From NCBI GenBank assembly GCA_021397845.1, contig CM038050.1, positions 140,739,980 through 140,803,979 on the forward strand: a stretch of DNA of 64,000 nucleotides, given 5' to 3'. The notes under the pieces were generated by a model. That model was given only the letters and a program-made list of their open reading frames with translations, had not been told where the DNA came from and ran no database searches. The DNA is from Areca catechu (lineage: Eukaryota; Streptophyta; Magnoliopsida; Arecales; Arecaceae). How positions within the stretch are numbered: the stretch's first letter is position 1; every line of letters starts with the position of its first letter. A program made the position numbers and the translations under genes. This document shows, piece by piece, positions 10,662 through 22,300 of the stretch.

Positions 10662-10743
10662 GTTCTTGAACGTTGCATTGAGACAAACCTTGTGTTGAAT
10701 TTTGAAAAATGTCATTTTATGGTAGAACAAGGAGGTGTCTTAG
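10662..10743 (+). pseudogene. pol: Ty3/gypsy reverse transcriptase fragment
   Basis: One open frame from 10662 reads VLERCIETNLVLNFEKCHFM then VEQGGVLG, the gypsy block after the catalytic site (usually ERC-E-NLVLNWEKCHFMV-GIVLGH). It is about 27 residues long and flanked by S1 on the left and the S2 LTR remnant on the right. It is probably the residue of the element into which S1 inserted. Confidence 0.85.
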
Positions 10744-10758
10744 GAACAAGGAGGTGTC
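10725..10758. repeat. 15-bp direct repeat at the gypsy/S2 junction
   Basis: GAACAAGGAGGTGTC occurs at 10725-10739 and again at 10744-10758, four bases apart, just before S2 LTR homology begins. The second copy is not gypsy coding in the right phase. It looks like templated filler at a repaired deletion break. Confidence 0.7.
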
Positions 10759-10763
10759 ACAGA

Positions 10764-10910
10764 AATGGAATCTTTATCATTTGATAAGCAATCCAATTTA
10801 GTTGATTTGATGAGTACCTTTTTCTATTAAACATACTTCAAGGAACATGTTAGTACTCAACTTATACTTAAGTGTTTTGCTTATCATCAAAATCAATAAT
10901 GGAGTCAACA
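10764..10910 (-). repeat. S2 3' LTR remnant
   Basis: Matches 20317-20463 of the S2 5' LTR, including the terminal GGAGTCAACA (minus-strand TGTTGACTCC). Only the first 150 bp or so of U3 remain; the rest was lost at the junction with the gypsy fragment. Confidence 0.88.
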
Positions 10911-11728
10911 ATCTTTCCTTTTTTGATGATGACAAAACCTTTAAGTATAATTCATATAATAAGCCCTTAAAAGAATTTTCAATTTGCATAAAGCTTATTG
11001 CATTTTGTATTATAGTAAAGAAAGGTAAGAGATAAAGTCTAAAAGCTCATTTGAATTGAATTAGAACTAAAAGAGTTTCAGAGCTCAAAACAATTTCATG
11101 TATCATGATACTTTGCATGAGTATCAGATATAAACCATGCTTTAAGATAAGAAATTCATCATAGAGCAATAGTGAATGTAATCAAAAAAAAAATTTTGAA
11201 TAAATGATTGAAGAGTAAAAATACTCCCCCTCAAAAGATGATTCGAAAAACTGATTTTCAATAAGTTTTCAAAAATTGAAATGCTGAATTTAAAGAATTT
11301 GCAAGAAATTTTAGCGAACTAATTTACAATTCAGCAAGGAAAAATTACTCCCCCTAACTCATTGCTCTTTCTTTTTATATTTATTTTTTTTTCACGCTCA
11401 AACTACTTTTCATTTTATTCTCATAACTATTTTACTTATGTCTCCTATCTATCTCTCTCTTTTTTTGTTTATATCTCTCCCCCTTATTTCTCACTTAATT
11501 CTCCCCCTTTTTATCATCATTAAAAAGGTTAGAGCAGAGGGAAGGATGGAAACATCATAAAAATTTAGCAATACATTTCCAAAGATAAAACATTAATATA
11601 TATGAAAAAGATTTAATTCATTAAAGTACACTTCATACATTGATAAAACTAAAGATACATGATAGTAAATAAGCATAAATGCATACAAGAATGCTGAAAT
11701 ATAAACTATCTAACCAATAAAGACTATC
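10911..11728 (-). other. S2 post-ORF3 region with repeated purine tracts
   Basis: No coding sequence. On the minus strand, purine tracts lie at 10911-10926 (next to the LTR), about 11223-11234, 11346-11356, 11476-11485 and 11500-11511, seen on the plus strand as CTCCCCC runs. The pattern matches S1 8521-9070. Confidence 0.8.
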
Positions 11729-13542
11729 CTAAGAAGACTCCTTGTCATCTGAGGAACTAACCTTGATCAGTGTAGGATCAGTAGATGAATGAGATCGAAG
11801 CCACATGAGTCGAAGATCAGCAAGATGGGTCATGGTCGGTCTCGTGTGCCATGACATCCTCATCCTCTATGGCTAACATAAGTTATGCCTCTACCTTGTG
11901 TGAAAGAGGTAGAAGCTATGTCAGCAGCAGGAATAGCATTAACGGAATGGCAATTTCAAAATCAGTATGAAGGTGAGTATGATCAAAGATAGGTCCTGAG
12001 TCAAGATGGTGAAAATCAAGGGTATAGAATCCTAGTTCCCAGGTAAGAGAGAATGTATGCAAAGATGGAGAATATAAGATACGTGTATCAAAGGATGATG
12101 GAATGATAGGAGTAGGTACAGGAATAGAAGTAGGATGTGGATCAGATCTGGAAGGTGAGGATGTATGATTGGAGTCTGAAAGGATGATCTAGAAGGGTCA
12201 GAAATAGTATTCCTAGGAATGTCAGCTACTGCCTCTGGTGCTTGCTCTGTCATCAGATCATCAAACTTAAACTCAGTAAAGTCAGTCTCATCATCATCTA
12301 AAATAGGTCTTGGAGAAGGTTGTGCTAGAGGTGAATCAGCTAGAGCTGAAGGTGTAGGAGCTCTGCCTGATGAAGATCTAGCCAATGCAAACAAAATGGC
12401 AGAGATGCCATCACTCAGTCCTTGATGGCTCTCCCTCATCTCCATGTAAATCCTGTCGACTCATTGACGAATGATCATCACCTTAGTCTCAATGTGAGCG
12501 ACCCTGTCCTCTAAGATTTTAGTAGCTCTAGGGATATCTGTTTGTGCTGGCTCAGGCTGAGGAGTGGGCTCTGGCTGTATTGAAGGCTCGGGCTGTACCT
12601 CAAGAATATCACTAGGTGGCTTTGAGGGCCCTGCCTCACTTGAAAAGATACACTCTTCTGCCATATCATCATCTCTATCATTGACCTGACTAGATATGCA
12701 TCATCTCCATGGCCTCTAATAAGCTGATACCCCATCTAGTGAAGTGATCTGATGTCATAGATGTCTGTGTGAAGAACCAGCCTGTACGGCTCATCATTTA
12801 CAATCACTCTGTAAGCTCTAAACAATAATGTCAACCCCATCTCGTAGGGCAGTAACAATCTTTGGCTAATCAATGCCTCAGTCAACTGATATACCATGAG
12901 CACTAGGAGCCATACCGAAGTGCACTATACCAGAGAAACCATGAACAGAAGTTCGCGCTCTATGATGAAGTCAAATTGTCTGGTCTTTGATAGAAGGATT
13001 TGGGCAATGATATGGTGCAGCAACCTCATCTCAAGCATCAACCTCAAAGCTACAACAACAGCTCCCTCAGGAAGATCATCTATCTCAAAGATGCATCGGA
13101 GTCCACTAATCCTATCAACTAAAGCATCCACAACTGATCCTATCATGGGAATGTCTCATACTCTGCTAAGAATCTCTGCTGATATAGGAACATCTCTGTC
13201 TCAGACCTGAGCAATCCAGCCATCACTACCTCGGGCAAGCGATCCATAAAACACTCTAATCAGTCTCAGGTAGAATCTCTATGATAATGAGAAGAATGAT
13301 GGCAAACCTGCATCCCTCAGCCACTGGCCTATCCTGAAGTGCTACTGGTCTATGAAATCAAAGTTCACTCGGTGATCACTGACGATAGTCTTCGATCCCA
13401 TTCTGTTTGCTCCAGAAACTGGGGGTCTAGCAGGGAAATCATGCTCAACTGCTGCACTGGCCTCATGCCTTGCTTTAGTTCTCCTTTCTTCCTCCTAAGT
13501 GGATGGTCTGGGATGTTGGACAACTTTCTTTCTAGGCCCCAT
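11729..13542 (-). pseudogene. S2 third ORF (decayed)
   Basis: Starts MGPRKKVV at 13542 and ends at the acidic stop near 11729, both matching S1. Conserved pieces are DRISGLRCIFEIDDLPEGA, LRLMLEMRLLHHIIAQILLS (near 13060) and IIERELLFMVSLV. After them come PSLQ/PEPTPQPEPAQ low-complexity stretches and LEDRVAHIETKVMIIRQ (12510-12460), a short coiled-coil candidate. The best surviving frames are 12925-13146, 12461-12664 and 12032-12445. Same domain family as the S1 ORF, with many frameshifts. Confidence 0.7.
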
Positions 13543-14011
13543 TTCAAGGATACAAGATAGAATGCATGAAGCGAATAAAACCTAGGGTTTCTACGGTGGA
13601 AACATCGTGAAACTGAATGAAGAACAATGGAAATAGGAGAATGAACAGTGAGAAACTGAATAAAACCTATCCCAATCAAAGAATCAGTCGATTGAATCCA
13701 AGATTGGAGGGAAGAGGATGGTGGAGCTCGGTTAGGGGATGAGTTGGCTCAAACTAGAGTGAGAAAAGCCAAGAAAACTATCTATTTCCCTATTTTAAGG
13801 TCTGTCGCCATTCAAGTGTCGACTCACAACACAGAGTCAAGTGTTGACACTTCCAGGTGTCGACACATCCATGTGTCGACACATCAACTTTAAACTTAAA
13901 AAATGAGAAATGGACCAAAGATCAAAATAGAAAGGTTTTCATGGAATTTGAACAAGATTAATAAGCAATTTTGATCAAACAAGGGTCAAAGATTGTGAAG
14001 AGTTTGAAATT
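13543..14011 (-). other. S2 spacer between pol and third ORF with GTCGAC palindromes
   Basis: Non-coding. Four to five copies of the GTCGAC-centred motif and variants lie at 13812-13885, including two GTGTCGACAC sites near 13857 and 13873. This is the same position relative to pol and ORF3 as in S1. Confidence 0.65.
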
Positions 14012-15500
14012 TCAAACGAAAGGGTTGATGACCCCAAGTTCTCTTCTAATCATACTGAACTGATCTTCTTGGAGAGGTTTAGTCAATATGTCAGCTAGTT
14101 GTATTTCAGTAGTAACAAATTCAAGCATAATATCATTATTTTCAACAGATTTCTAATAAAATGATGCCTAATTTCAATATGCTTACTTCTAGAGTGCTGA
14201 ACAAGATTTTTAGTTAAGTTTATAGCACTGGTGTTATCACATCTTATAGGTGTCTTAATTAGTTTGATTCCAAAATCTTCAAGTTGTTACTTAATCCACA
14301 AGATTTGAGCATAACAACTTCCTGCTGCAATATACTCAGTCTCAACTATGGATAATCCAACTAAAGTTTGTTTCTTGCTAAACCAGAAGATTAAGTTAAC
14401 TCCAAGAAATTGGCAAGTTCCACTTGTGCTTTTTCTGTCTAATTTACATTCAGCAAAATCAGCATCAGAATATTCAATTAAATCAATAGATGAATCTCTA
14501 GAATACCACAAACCAATATCAATTATACTAGATAAGTATTTAAATATGCACTTAACAGCTAACAGATGAGATTATTTAAGATCAAACTGATTTCTAGCAC
14601 ACATACAAATACTCAACATGATATCTGGTATACTAGCAGTCAAATATAATATAGAGCCAATCAATCCTCTATATAATTTCTGATCAATTAATTTACCATG
14701 TTCATCTTTATCAAGTTTACAAGAGGGGCTCATAGGTGTACCTATTGATCTGGTAGTCTCCATCCCAAACTTCTTTATGATTTCTCTTGTATACTTAGCT
14801 TGGTTGATGAAAATTCCATCTTTGGTTTGCTTGATTTGGAGTCTAAGAAAAAAGTTGAGTTCTTCCATCATGTGCATTTCAAACTCTCTTTGCATAAGCT
14901 TGGTAAACTCTTAACAAAGAAGTTCATTAGTAGCACCGAATATAATGTCATAAACATAAATTTGCATTACTAATAAATCATCATTTTTCTTCTTTAAAAT
15001 AATGTGGTATCAACATGGCCTCTAGATAAATCATTTTCAATTAAAAACTTGCTGAGTCTTTCATACCATACTCAAGGTGCATGCTTTAAACCATAAAGTA
15101 CTTTGTATAGTTTAAAACATGATCAAGATGTGCATCATTTTCAAATCCAGGTGGTTGTTCAACAAACACTTCTTCGGTAATAAAACCATTTAGAAAAGTA
15201 CTTTTAACATCCATTTGAAATAATTTGAAGTTCATAAAACATGCAAATGCTAAAAGTAATCTAATTACCCCATGTCTAGCAATAGGAGCAAAGGTTTCAT
15301 CAAAATCAATCCCTTCTTTTTGATTGTAGCCTTTGGCAACTAGCCTAACTTTATTTCTAGTTACAATACCATTTTCATCCAATTTATTTCTAAATACCCA
15401 TTTTGTGCCAATAATTGAAACATTAGATGTCCTTTCTATTAGTGTCCAAACATTGTTTCTTTTAAACTAATTTAATTCTTCTTGCATTGCATTAATCCAA
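14012..15500 (-). pseudogene. pol: S2 pol, reverse transcriptase and RNase H (decayed)
   Basis: GTKWVFRNKLDENG and KGYNQKEGIDFDETFAP (15382-15250), FQMDVKSTFLNGF and EEVFVEQPPGFEND are recognisable. The catalytic YVDD is changed to YVYD at 14947-14958, removing one metal-binding Asp. RNase H follows (IEYSDADFAECKLDRKSTSG at 14480-14420; KHIEIRHHFIRN near 14190), then ADILTKPL near 14090 and a terminal stop at 14012. Stops and frameshifts occur near 14905, 15000 and 15110. Confidence 0.9.
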
Positions 15501-17130
15501 TTAGGATCTTTTTCAGTATCTTCAAAATATTTTGGTTCAACTAAAGAAACAAAAGCAATATAATCACATTCATTTCTAATTGAAGATCTTGTTCTTACCC
15601 CATTTGATGGATCACCAAGGATTAACTCCTTAGGATGTCCATGAGAATACCTCCACTCCTTAGATAGATCTTGATGTTTTGGTGTGGATTGTATGGCCTC
15701 TTCTCTTTCACTCTTGTCTTCATCATCTTCATTTGTGGAGAAGGTTGATCATCCAATGTCAGCTTCTTTAACTTTTCAGCACCTGCACATGCATCATAAG
15801 TATTCTCTTTTCTAGAAGATTTGTTAGTAGATTCTTCAAAGACTACATGTACAGACTCCTCTACTACTAAAGTTCTCTTATTAAAAACTCTGTATGCCCT
15901 GCTTTATGTAAAGTATCCTAAGAAGATACTTTCATCAGACTTAGCATCAAATTTTTCTAAATTATCTTTACCATTATTCATGATAAAACATTTACAACCA
16001 AAAATATGAAAACAATTTAAAGTTGGTTTTCTTTGATTCCAAAGGTCATATGGAGTTTTCTTTAAAATTGGATGAATTAAAACATGATTTAAATATAACA
16101 AGTAGTATTAACTGCTAAATATCATGGCAAATCATTTCATAAGCATAGTGCATGCCATTTTTTCTAAAGTATGATTTTTTCTTTCTACAACTCCATTCTG
16201 TTAAGGTGTCCTAGGTGCAGAAAAATTATGTTCAATTCTTTTTTCATTGTAAAAATTTTTAAAATCCTAATTTTCAAATTCAGAACCATGATCACTACGA
16301 TGCAAATAATTGAAGTACCTTTTTATTTGAAACTTTTTGGTAAAATTTCATAAATGCTGTAAATGATTCATCTTTGTGAGCAAGAAATAAAACCCATGTA
16401 AATTGAGAAAAATCATCCACTATAACTAATCCATATCTCTTACCTCCAGTCTAGATGTCCTAGTTGGTCCAAAGAGATTCATATGGAGTAGTTCTAATGG
16501 CCTAGAAGTTATAACAAAACCTTTATGTTTGAAAGATGTTTTTACTTGTTTTCTAAATTGGCATGCTTCACAAATTTTTTTTTTCTCAAAACTAAGTTTT
16601 GGTAAATCTCTTACTAAATCTTTTTTGCAAAGTTTCAATAGTAAATACATGCTTGCATGACCTAATCTACGATACCAATGACAACTAGTCTCATTAATAA
16701 TGGAATTAATTGCAACCAGGCACTCTCCATTAGGCAAAGATAGATTATCTAAATCAACAATATAGATATTACCATGCCTTTTTCCAATAAATTTCACTCT
16801 AATTTTATCAGGACAAGAAATCATGCAAAAAGATGATTCAAAAATAACTTGAAAACCTTTATCACAAAATTGGCTAATACTAAGAAGATTATGCTTTAAG
16901 CCTTCAACTAAAAGAACATTATCAATCCAAGTAGAAGAATATATATGAACCTTACCAATACCAATGATTTTTTCTTTACCATTATCACCAAAGGTTACAC
17001 TCCCTCCATTTATTGCTTCAAGAAAAGTGAATTGCTTTACATCTCCTGTCATGTGTCTTGAGCAACCACTATCAAGATACCACAATCTTTTATTTTCAAT
17101 AGTTGCAAGACACACCTGTAAAATAAATTA
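15501..17130 (-). pseudogene. pol: S2 pol, protease and integrase (decayed)
   Basis: A continuous 229-codon frame (17115-16426) holds protease D-S-G at 17073-17065, RRLGHASMYLLLKLCKKDLV, the zinc pair CEAC, and LLHMNLFGPTRTS. The first integrase aspartate, codon 16479-16477, is AAT (Asn), where S1 has GAT, so this catalytic residue is lost. Later integrase pieces (LNHVLIHPILKKTPYDLWN, FLGY) lie at 16101-15904 in broken frames. Confidence 0.9.
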
Positions 17131-18848
17131 AGTTTTGTTTTTAGGTACCCAAGCCAACTTTGGTTCTTTAGGGTTAGTATTAAAAGTGGTTCCTTTTAGA
17201 ATCTAAATCTTTCTAGAATCATTAATTTTTCTTAAATTACATTGGAAAGCTTTATGACCTACTTTTTTGTAAGAAAAGCATATAATGCTAGATGATGTAG
17301 GTACAAAGAAATTTTTGAAATACTTTTGATATTTTTGAGGGCTATAACCTAATCCTACTTTATTAAAAATAGCTCTTTAATTGTTTAAAAGAAGTTTAAC
17401 TTTTTTGAAATATATGAATTTTCCAACAAATGGTTTATCTTATCAAGCTCATCTTTATATTGCTTTTTTTTTTTTTCAAGATCTTTACTTTTCTTCAAAA
17501 GTTCATTATTTGAAATAATTGCTTTAAATCTTTTTAAAACTTTATTTTTCATAGATAAAGCTTTGTTTTTCTTTTCTAAAACATCAATAATATTTTTCAA
17601 ATCATTGACTTCATTTAAAAGAGTAGTGTTTTCATGTAAAAAAGTGTTTGCATGCTTTTACAACTTTTATTTTCAGAAATCATCACCTTATAGTCATGCA
17701 TCAATTCATCAAATATAATTCTTAATTCATCAAAATTATAATCTATTTCAAGATTAGAATGTACATCTTCTTCTTTATGTTGTAGTGCCATGAAATATAG
17801 ATTAGCAACTTCGTTTGGTTCTTCATCTGAACTGGAGTCCTCACCGTCATTCCAAGTTGCCATCATTGCCTTCTTTCAAAGCTTCTTCCTTAATTTCTTT
17901 AGGAAAGGGCAATCATACTTGTAGTATCCAGTCTTCTTGCATTCGAAGCAGATAGGCAGTTCCTTCTCCTTTTCTTTTTCTTTCTCCTTTTCTTTTCCCT
18001 TTTCTTTGCTTGGTTGAAACTTTTTCTTGTAAGGAAATTTTTTTCTCCTCATGAATCTTCTGAATTTTTTTGCTAGAAGAGCTTCCTCACTCTCATCTTC
18101 TTCTTCTTCTTCTGATCTTTATTTGAGGATCCTTCTTGTATTGTAGACTTGAAAGCTATCCCCTTTTTCTTCTTGTCCACATTCATAGACTTTTATTTCA
18201 AATTTAGCTCATAAGTCATATGCGATCCTACTAGCTGCTCCAATGGTAATTTGTCAATATCTTTGGCTTCTTGTATGGCTAAAACCTTTGGATCCCAAGA
18301 TGTTGGAAGTGACCTGAAAATTTTGTTAACAAGATCGGTATTAGACATAATTTTATCTAAACTTCTCATGCCATTTAAAATGTTTATGAATTTAGTGTAC
18401 ATGTTAGTGATAGATTCATTTAATTCCATGCGGAACATCTCATACGTGTGCACTAACATGTTAACTTTAGTGTTCTTTACTTGATCTGTACCCTCATAGG
18501 TAACATTAAATGTGTCCCATATATTTTTGGCAGATGTGCATGCAGAAATCCAATTGAACTCACTACGATCCAATGCACAATAAACAAGATTCATTGCTTT
18601 TGCATTGATCTCGGATTGTTTAATATCATTTTATCCCAATCCTCTTCATGCTTTGGGATGGAAACACCATTAACCATGATTGAAGGAATATGAGGACATT
18701 TATCAACTAGTTTTCATAAATTATAATCTATAGAATGTATGTAAATTCCCATTCTAGTTTTTCAATAAGTATAATTTGTTCCATTAAAGTATGGAGGTCT
18801 GTTTAAGGCTTGTCCCTCAACAACACTAGTACCAAGGGTGGTTGCCAT
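17131..18848 (-). pseudogene. gag: S2 gag (decayed)
   Basis: Starts MATTLGTSVVEGQALNRPPY at 18848. The best capsid frame is 18594-18193 (YCALDRSEFNWISACTSAK then IWDTFNVTYEGTDQVKNTK). A Lys/Glu-rich run precedes a knuckle near 17930 whose histidine is tyrosine (CFECKKTGYYKYDC). A coiled coil (KDLEKKKKQYKDELDK) spans 17600-17385. A second knuckle near 17280 has its second cysteine changed to tyrosine (CFSY). Confidence 0.87.
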
Positions 18849-18891
18849 AGATCTTTACTCAAGGCAGTTAGACCTTTATACTGAGAACGTG

Positions 18892-18903
18892 GCTTTGATA
18901 CCA
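18892..18903 (-). other. S2 primer binding site
   Basis: On the minus strand, TGGTATCAAAGC, two bases after the LTR end. One change from the initiator-Met consensus TGGTATCAGAGC. Confidence 0.88.
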
Positions 18904-19196
18904 CTTGTTGTCCAGTATGCAATCCAAGAGGGGGGGATGAATTGGATTTCTAAAAATTTCTTGCAAGAATGTGTGCTAATATAAATATTAAATCAAGTGC
19001 TAGTGTGAGATGAAAGAGCATGCTCTTGAAGAGTATGCAGTAGAAATATAAATGTAACAAATATAAAAGCAAGTAAAAAAGCAATAGACAATCAGAAACA
19101 AAAGCCAAGTATAATGGTTCAGTGCTTTCCAATGCACCTACATTCACTCCCCAAGGTCTACTTGGGAATTCACTATAATCTTCCATAATTACAGCT

Positions 19197-19416
19197 GATT
19201 AATTTTTGGGCTCACTAATCAAAATCCCTTTCAGTTTTTACAAGGCTCACCAAAAGAAACCTCTTGGTTTTCAAAGGCTAACCAATAAACTCATTGGTTT
19301 TCAAGTAGGCTTACCAAAAATCTCCTTGGTTTTCAAGTAGGATAACCAAAAACCTCCTTGATTTTTAACTAGGCTAACCAAAAACTTTCTTGGTTTTGTT
19401 CTTAGGTTCACCAAAA
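19197..19416 (-). repeat. Stem-loop array in S2 LTR
   Basis: At least six units with the layout of S1, read on the minus strand. Arms include TTGGTT/AACCAA, a TTGGTT/AATCAA unit kept by a G-U wobble, TTTTGGT/ACTGAAA kept by wobbles, and GATTAGT/ATTAATC. Loops keep AGCC. S2 arm changes mostly preserve pairing. Confidence 0.7.
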
Positions 19417-19834
19417 CCTTTACAACAAATATATGAGATAAAGTAAGGCAACAAGAAAAGCTTTCTAATATAAAGCTGATATCTCTTTGAAGCTTGGAGA
19501 AGTTGCTTGCCTTGAACTTGGTGAAGACTCAATCAGTGCTTAAAAGTGTTGGACTTGAATGCTTCTTGATAGCTTTGAATGCTTGGAGACTTCTTTCTGC
19601 TTGAGGGTAGTTACTCTTAATGAATGGGAGTGAATGTACTTGCTTCTCTCTTTTTTATTATATTTCTTCTTTTTCTTGTTATAATTTTCTTGAATTTGAA
19701 TCACTTAAATACCATCCCAAAGCCTTAAAGATAGTTTATGACTGTTAGATATTAAAATCTAGCCATTGAGACAAAAGAGGGACGAGTTCTGCATTTGAAA
19801 AACTAGCCGTTACTATTTCCAAAACTCCAAATGT

Positions 19835-20190
19835 TGACACTTCAAGCTGTGAGTCGACACTTAGGGTCGACACTTAAGTCTCATTAGTCAACACCTAGTT
19901 CAAAATTCTTTATTGAAGCTTTCTGGATTTCTCAGGTGAGTCGATACTTGAGTTGACACTTGACATCCATGAGTCGACACTTCAGGCAAGTCTTCAACTT
20001 CAGCAAGTTTTGTAAGAAATTTTTTCAGGCCTTGAATCGATCCTTGAGTCGACACCTTGAGTCGATACTTGAGTGGCATGAGTTGATACTTCAGCCATGA
20101 CATCTAAAACTCTTTCTGCATGTCGGCTTGAGTCGACACTTGCACTGCCAAGAGTCGACACATGAACTGTGAGTCTACACTTTGAGTCGA
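19835..20190 (-). repeat. U3 GTCGAC motif array (S2)
   Basis: About a dozen copies of AAGTGTCGACTC and variants (plus strand GAGTCGACACTT). The half-palindromic form dominates here, while S1 has more of the fully palindromic form. Confidence 0.75.
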
Positions 20191-20460
20191 TACTTGCTGA
20201 GATTTCTTCAAAAATCATTGAAACTTTGCTGAAACCTTTTAGAGCTAAACTCTTTAAGTCCTTTCAAGCATTTCTCAAGTACTTAAGTCAATTTATAACT
20301 GATCTTACATCCATAAAATGGTTTCTTCATCATTTGACAAGCAATCCAATTTAACTGGTTTGATGAGTATCCTTTTCCATTAAACACACTTCAAGGAACA
20401 TGTTAGTACTCAACTTATACTTAAGTATTTTGCTTATCATCAAAATCAATAATGGAGTCA

Positions 20461-20484
20461 AATTTGCATTACCGAAACACAACA
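20461..20484 (+). repeat. C1 5' LTR, last ~24 bp
   Basis: TTTGCATTACCG and the following ACACAACA resemble the ends of the other C-family LTRs (GCATTAGCCC in C4, AACCCAACA in the solo LTR). The S2 LTR abuts it on the left. Confidence 0.65.
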
Positions 20485-20485
20485 G

Positions 20486-20498
20486 TGGTATTAGAGCC
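20486..20498 (+). other. C1 primer binding site
   Basis: TGGTATTAGAGCC, one change from the initiator-Met tRNA complement, one base after the LTR end. Confidence 0.85.
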
Positions 20499-20733
20499 AC
20501 CTTGATTCATTCAATTAATAGTCACTTAAATTTTAAATGATTATATGCTATCTAATTATGTCAACATGATATTTCTAGCATATAATTCTTGATATATGCC
20601 ACTAATTAGGGTTTCACAAAAACCCTTTTCAACTTTGAGATATGTTTAGACTATTCAGTCATCATTCTAAAATAAGGTTGTCTTAACATAGCAGTAGATT
20701 CTGCTATGTTGTAAGGTTATCCTAGAGTGATGA
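20499..20733 (+). other. C1 leader, part 1
   Basis: Untranslated leader, near-identical in layout to C2 37846-38078 (shared TTGATTCATTCAATTAATAG). It ends with GATGA at 20729-20733, the left target duplicate of the solo LTR. Confidence 0.8.
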
Positions 20734-22135
20734 TGAAAAAATTATGCCCTATTAGTCATTCGTAGTTATTGTATCAGTGGCATTTTTGTATTCTTCCAAC
20801 TCAAGATTGATATTAAGAAAGGTAATTTATGATTCATCATTTGTTTTGTCTAATATTTTAATTATAAGATTATGATGAATCCCATAGATTAGGATAATAA
20901 AATTAGGGTTATGATGGAGATCATAACAATGAGACCTAAGTTCCTATAAATATTAATATAAAATGTTCCTAGTTGATGGATCATCGATTCAGGAATCGAT
21001 GAATCCAGAAAGACTAGCACATTCTATGTATTTTTGATGGAGAGGGTGGTTGGTCTCACAGCCACTTGTGTAGAGACACTAATACAAGGATGTGGGTGCT
21101 CATTAGGTTATGAGTCCACTAAACTGATCTGACAAGAGAATATTAAATGGAAGTCTTACTTGTCAAAAGAATGTTCTCTTAGTGGAAGTTGTGCATGTGG
21201 TCCTTAAACCTGAGACTACTACAGTATCTTGCGCATATGAACCCATTTTTGGATGCATACTCATTCATGATAATTAGGTCTTATGCAGGGTGCTTCTGGA
21301 TATGGTGGATTGTGTATGAAGGTAATGGTAGGTCTACAAGGAATCAATCATTCCTAGTAAGAGGAGAGCTATCCCATATGATCTCCTCGAATGATGACTT
21401 AGGAAGTCTTTGATCAAGCATGATGAGATTAAATAGGGTTTCTAATCTTTCATCGGTCAAGTCTTCATTATTGAAATGAGATTTGAAAGGATTAGTGCTA
21501 GGGTTTGACATTTATCCATGCCCAACACTTAATCAGGATAAAGGGAGATCAAGGGATTGAATTACATAGTAACTTTCCACTGATGGGTATTTTGATAATT
21601 TTAACCAAATTCCTCATCTTCTAGGTTGGCATGACATATTTGTAGATGTCAATCAAGTCTTGTGGATTTTCATGGATCAATTTGATTGGATTTATGAGTC
21701 AATTCAGAAGTTGGTTCGAATTGGCACTTAGGTCAGCTCAATTTAACCTAATTTGGTTAATTGGTTTGATTGGATCGAATCGGCTTGGACCTAGACCTAC
21801 TGCTAGCTAGATGTGAAACCTAAAGGGTCACACATATTAGAAAATTGGCCAAGGAAGTCAATTGTATATTTATTAAGGTCATGGGATTCTAATTGGCTAG
21901 CGAATTGATATACTAGCATATGTTGGCTAGCCCAACTCCTAACTCAATTTAATATGGTCAGCTTGTTTGCTAATTAGGCTAATAAATTTAAGTGGTATTT
22001 AAATTGGGTTGAGTCTTAAGTTGGGCAGCCTAATTCAGTATTTATATGAATTTATTTGGCATTTATTTTGGTCAAATTGAAGAGTCCTACATGGCATGGA
22101 CTCTTGGCTTGGTGTGCACCAAAATGCATGTGCAT

Positions 22136-22156
22136 AGAAGGACCAAGAGTCCTTCT
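22136..22156. repeat. LTR hairpin 1 (solo LTR)
   Basis: Arms AGAAGGAC and GTCCTTCT around loop CAAGA. Counterparts with partial pairing are at 36897, 40616 and 52019, and in C4, where element E inserted at 55704. Confidence 0.6.
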
Positions 22157-22270
22157 GCCATTCAGTCACAAAGGCTAGATAAAGTCCAAAGAACTTCATC
22201 CTCATCTTCATCTCATTTGGAAGGCATTGACCAGTCAAAAGGTAAGAATTCAATGTGGAAGGGGTTGGCA

Positions 22271-22300
22271 CAAAATGAAGAGTTGTGTCTCTTCATTTTG
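22271..22300. repeat. LTR hairpin 2 (solo LTR)
   Basis: Perfect 12-bp arms CAAAATGAAGAG and CTCTTCATTTTG with a 6-nt loop TTGTGT. The C3 5' LTR has a different but also perfect 11-bp stem here (51878-51903), so the arms covary. Confidence 0.7.

Larger units (their letters stand above)
10764..20463 (-). mobile_element. S2: inverted sirevirus, truncated 3' LTR
   Basis: Same organisation as S1 on the minus strand: 5' LTR 18906-20463, primer site, gag, protease-integrase, reverse transcriptase-RNase H, third ORF, purine tracts and a short piece of 3' LTR. Protein and non-coding blocks match S1 throughout, but the copies are clearly diverged. Several catalytic residues are replaced and there are many stops. 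Confidence 0.9.
18906..20463 (-). repeat. S2 5' LTR
   Basis: About 1558 bp. The left edge TGTTGTCCAG is the LTR 3' end, and the right edge corresponds to the LTR start with TGTTGACTCC degraded to ATTTGACTCC. It carries the stem-loop array (19197-19416), a TATA-like TATTTAAG near 19702-19713, and U3 GTCGAC motifs (19835-20190). The outer boundary is uncertain by a few bases. Confidence 0.87.
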
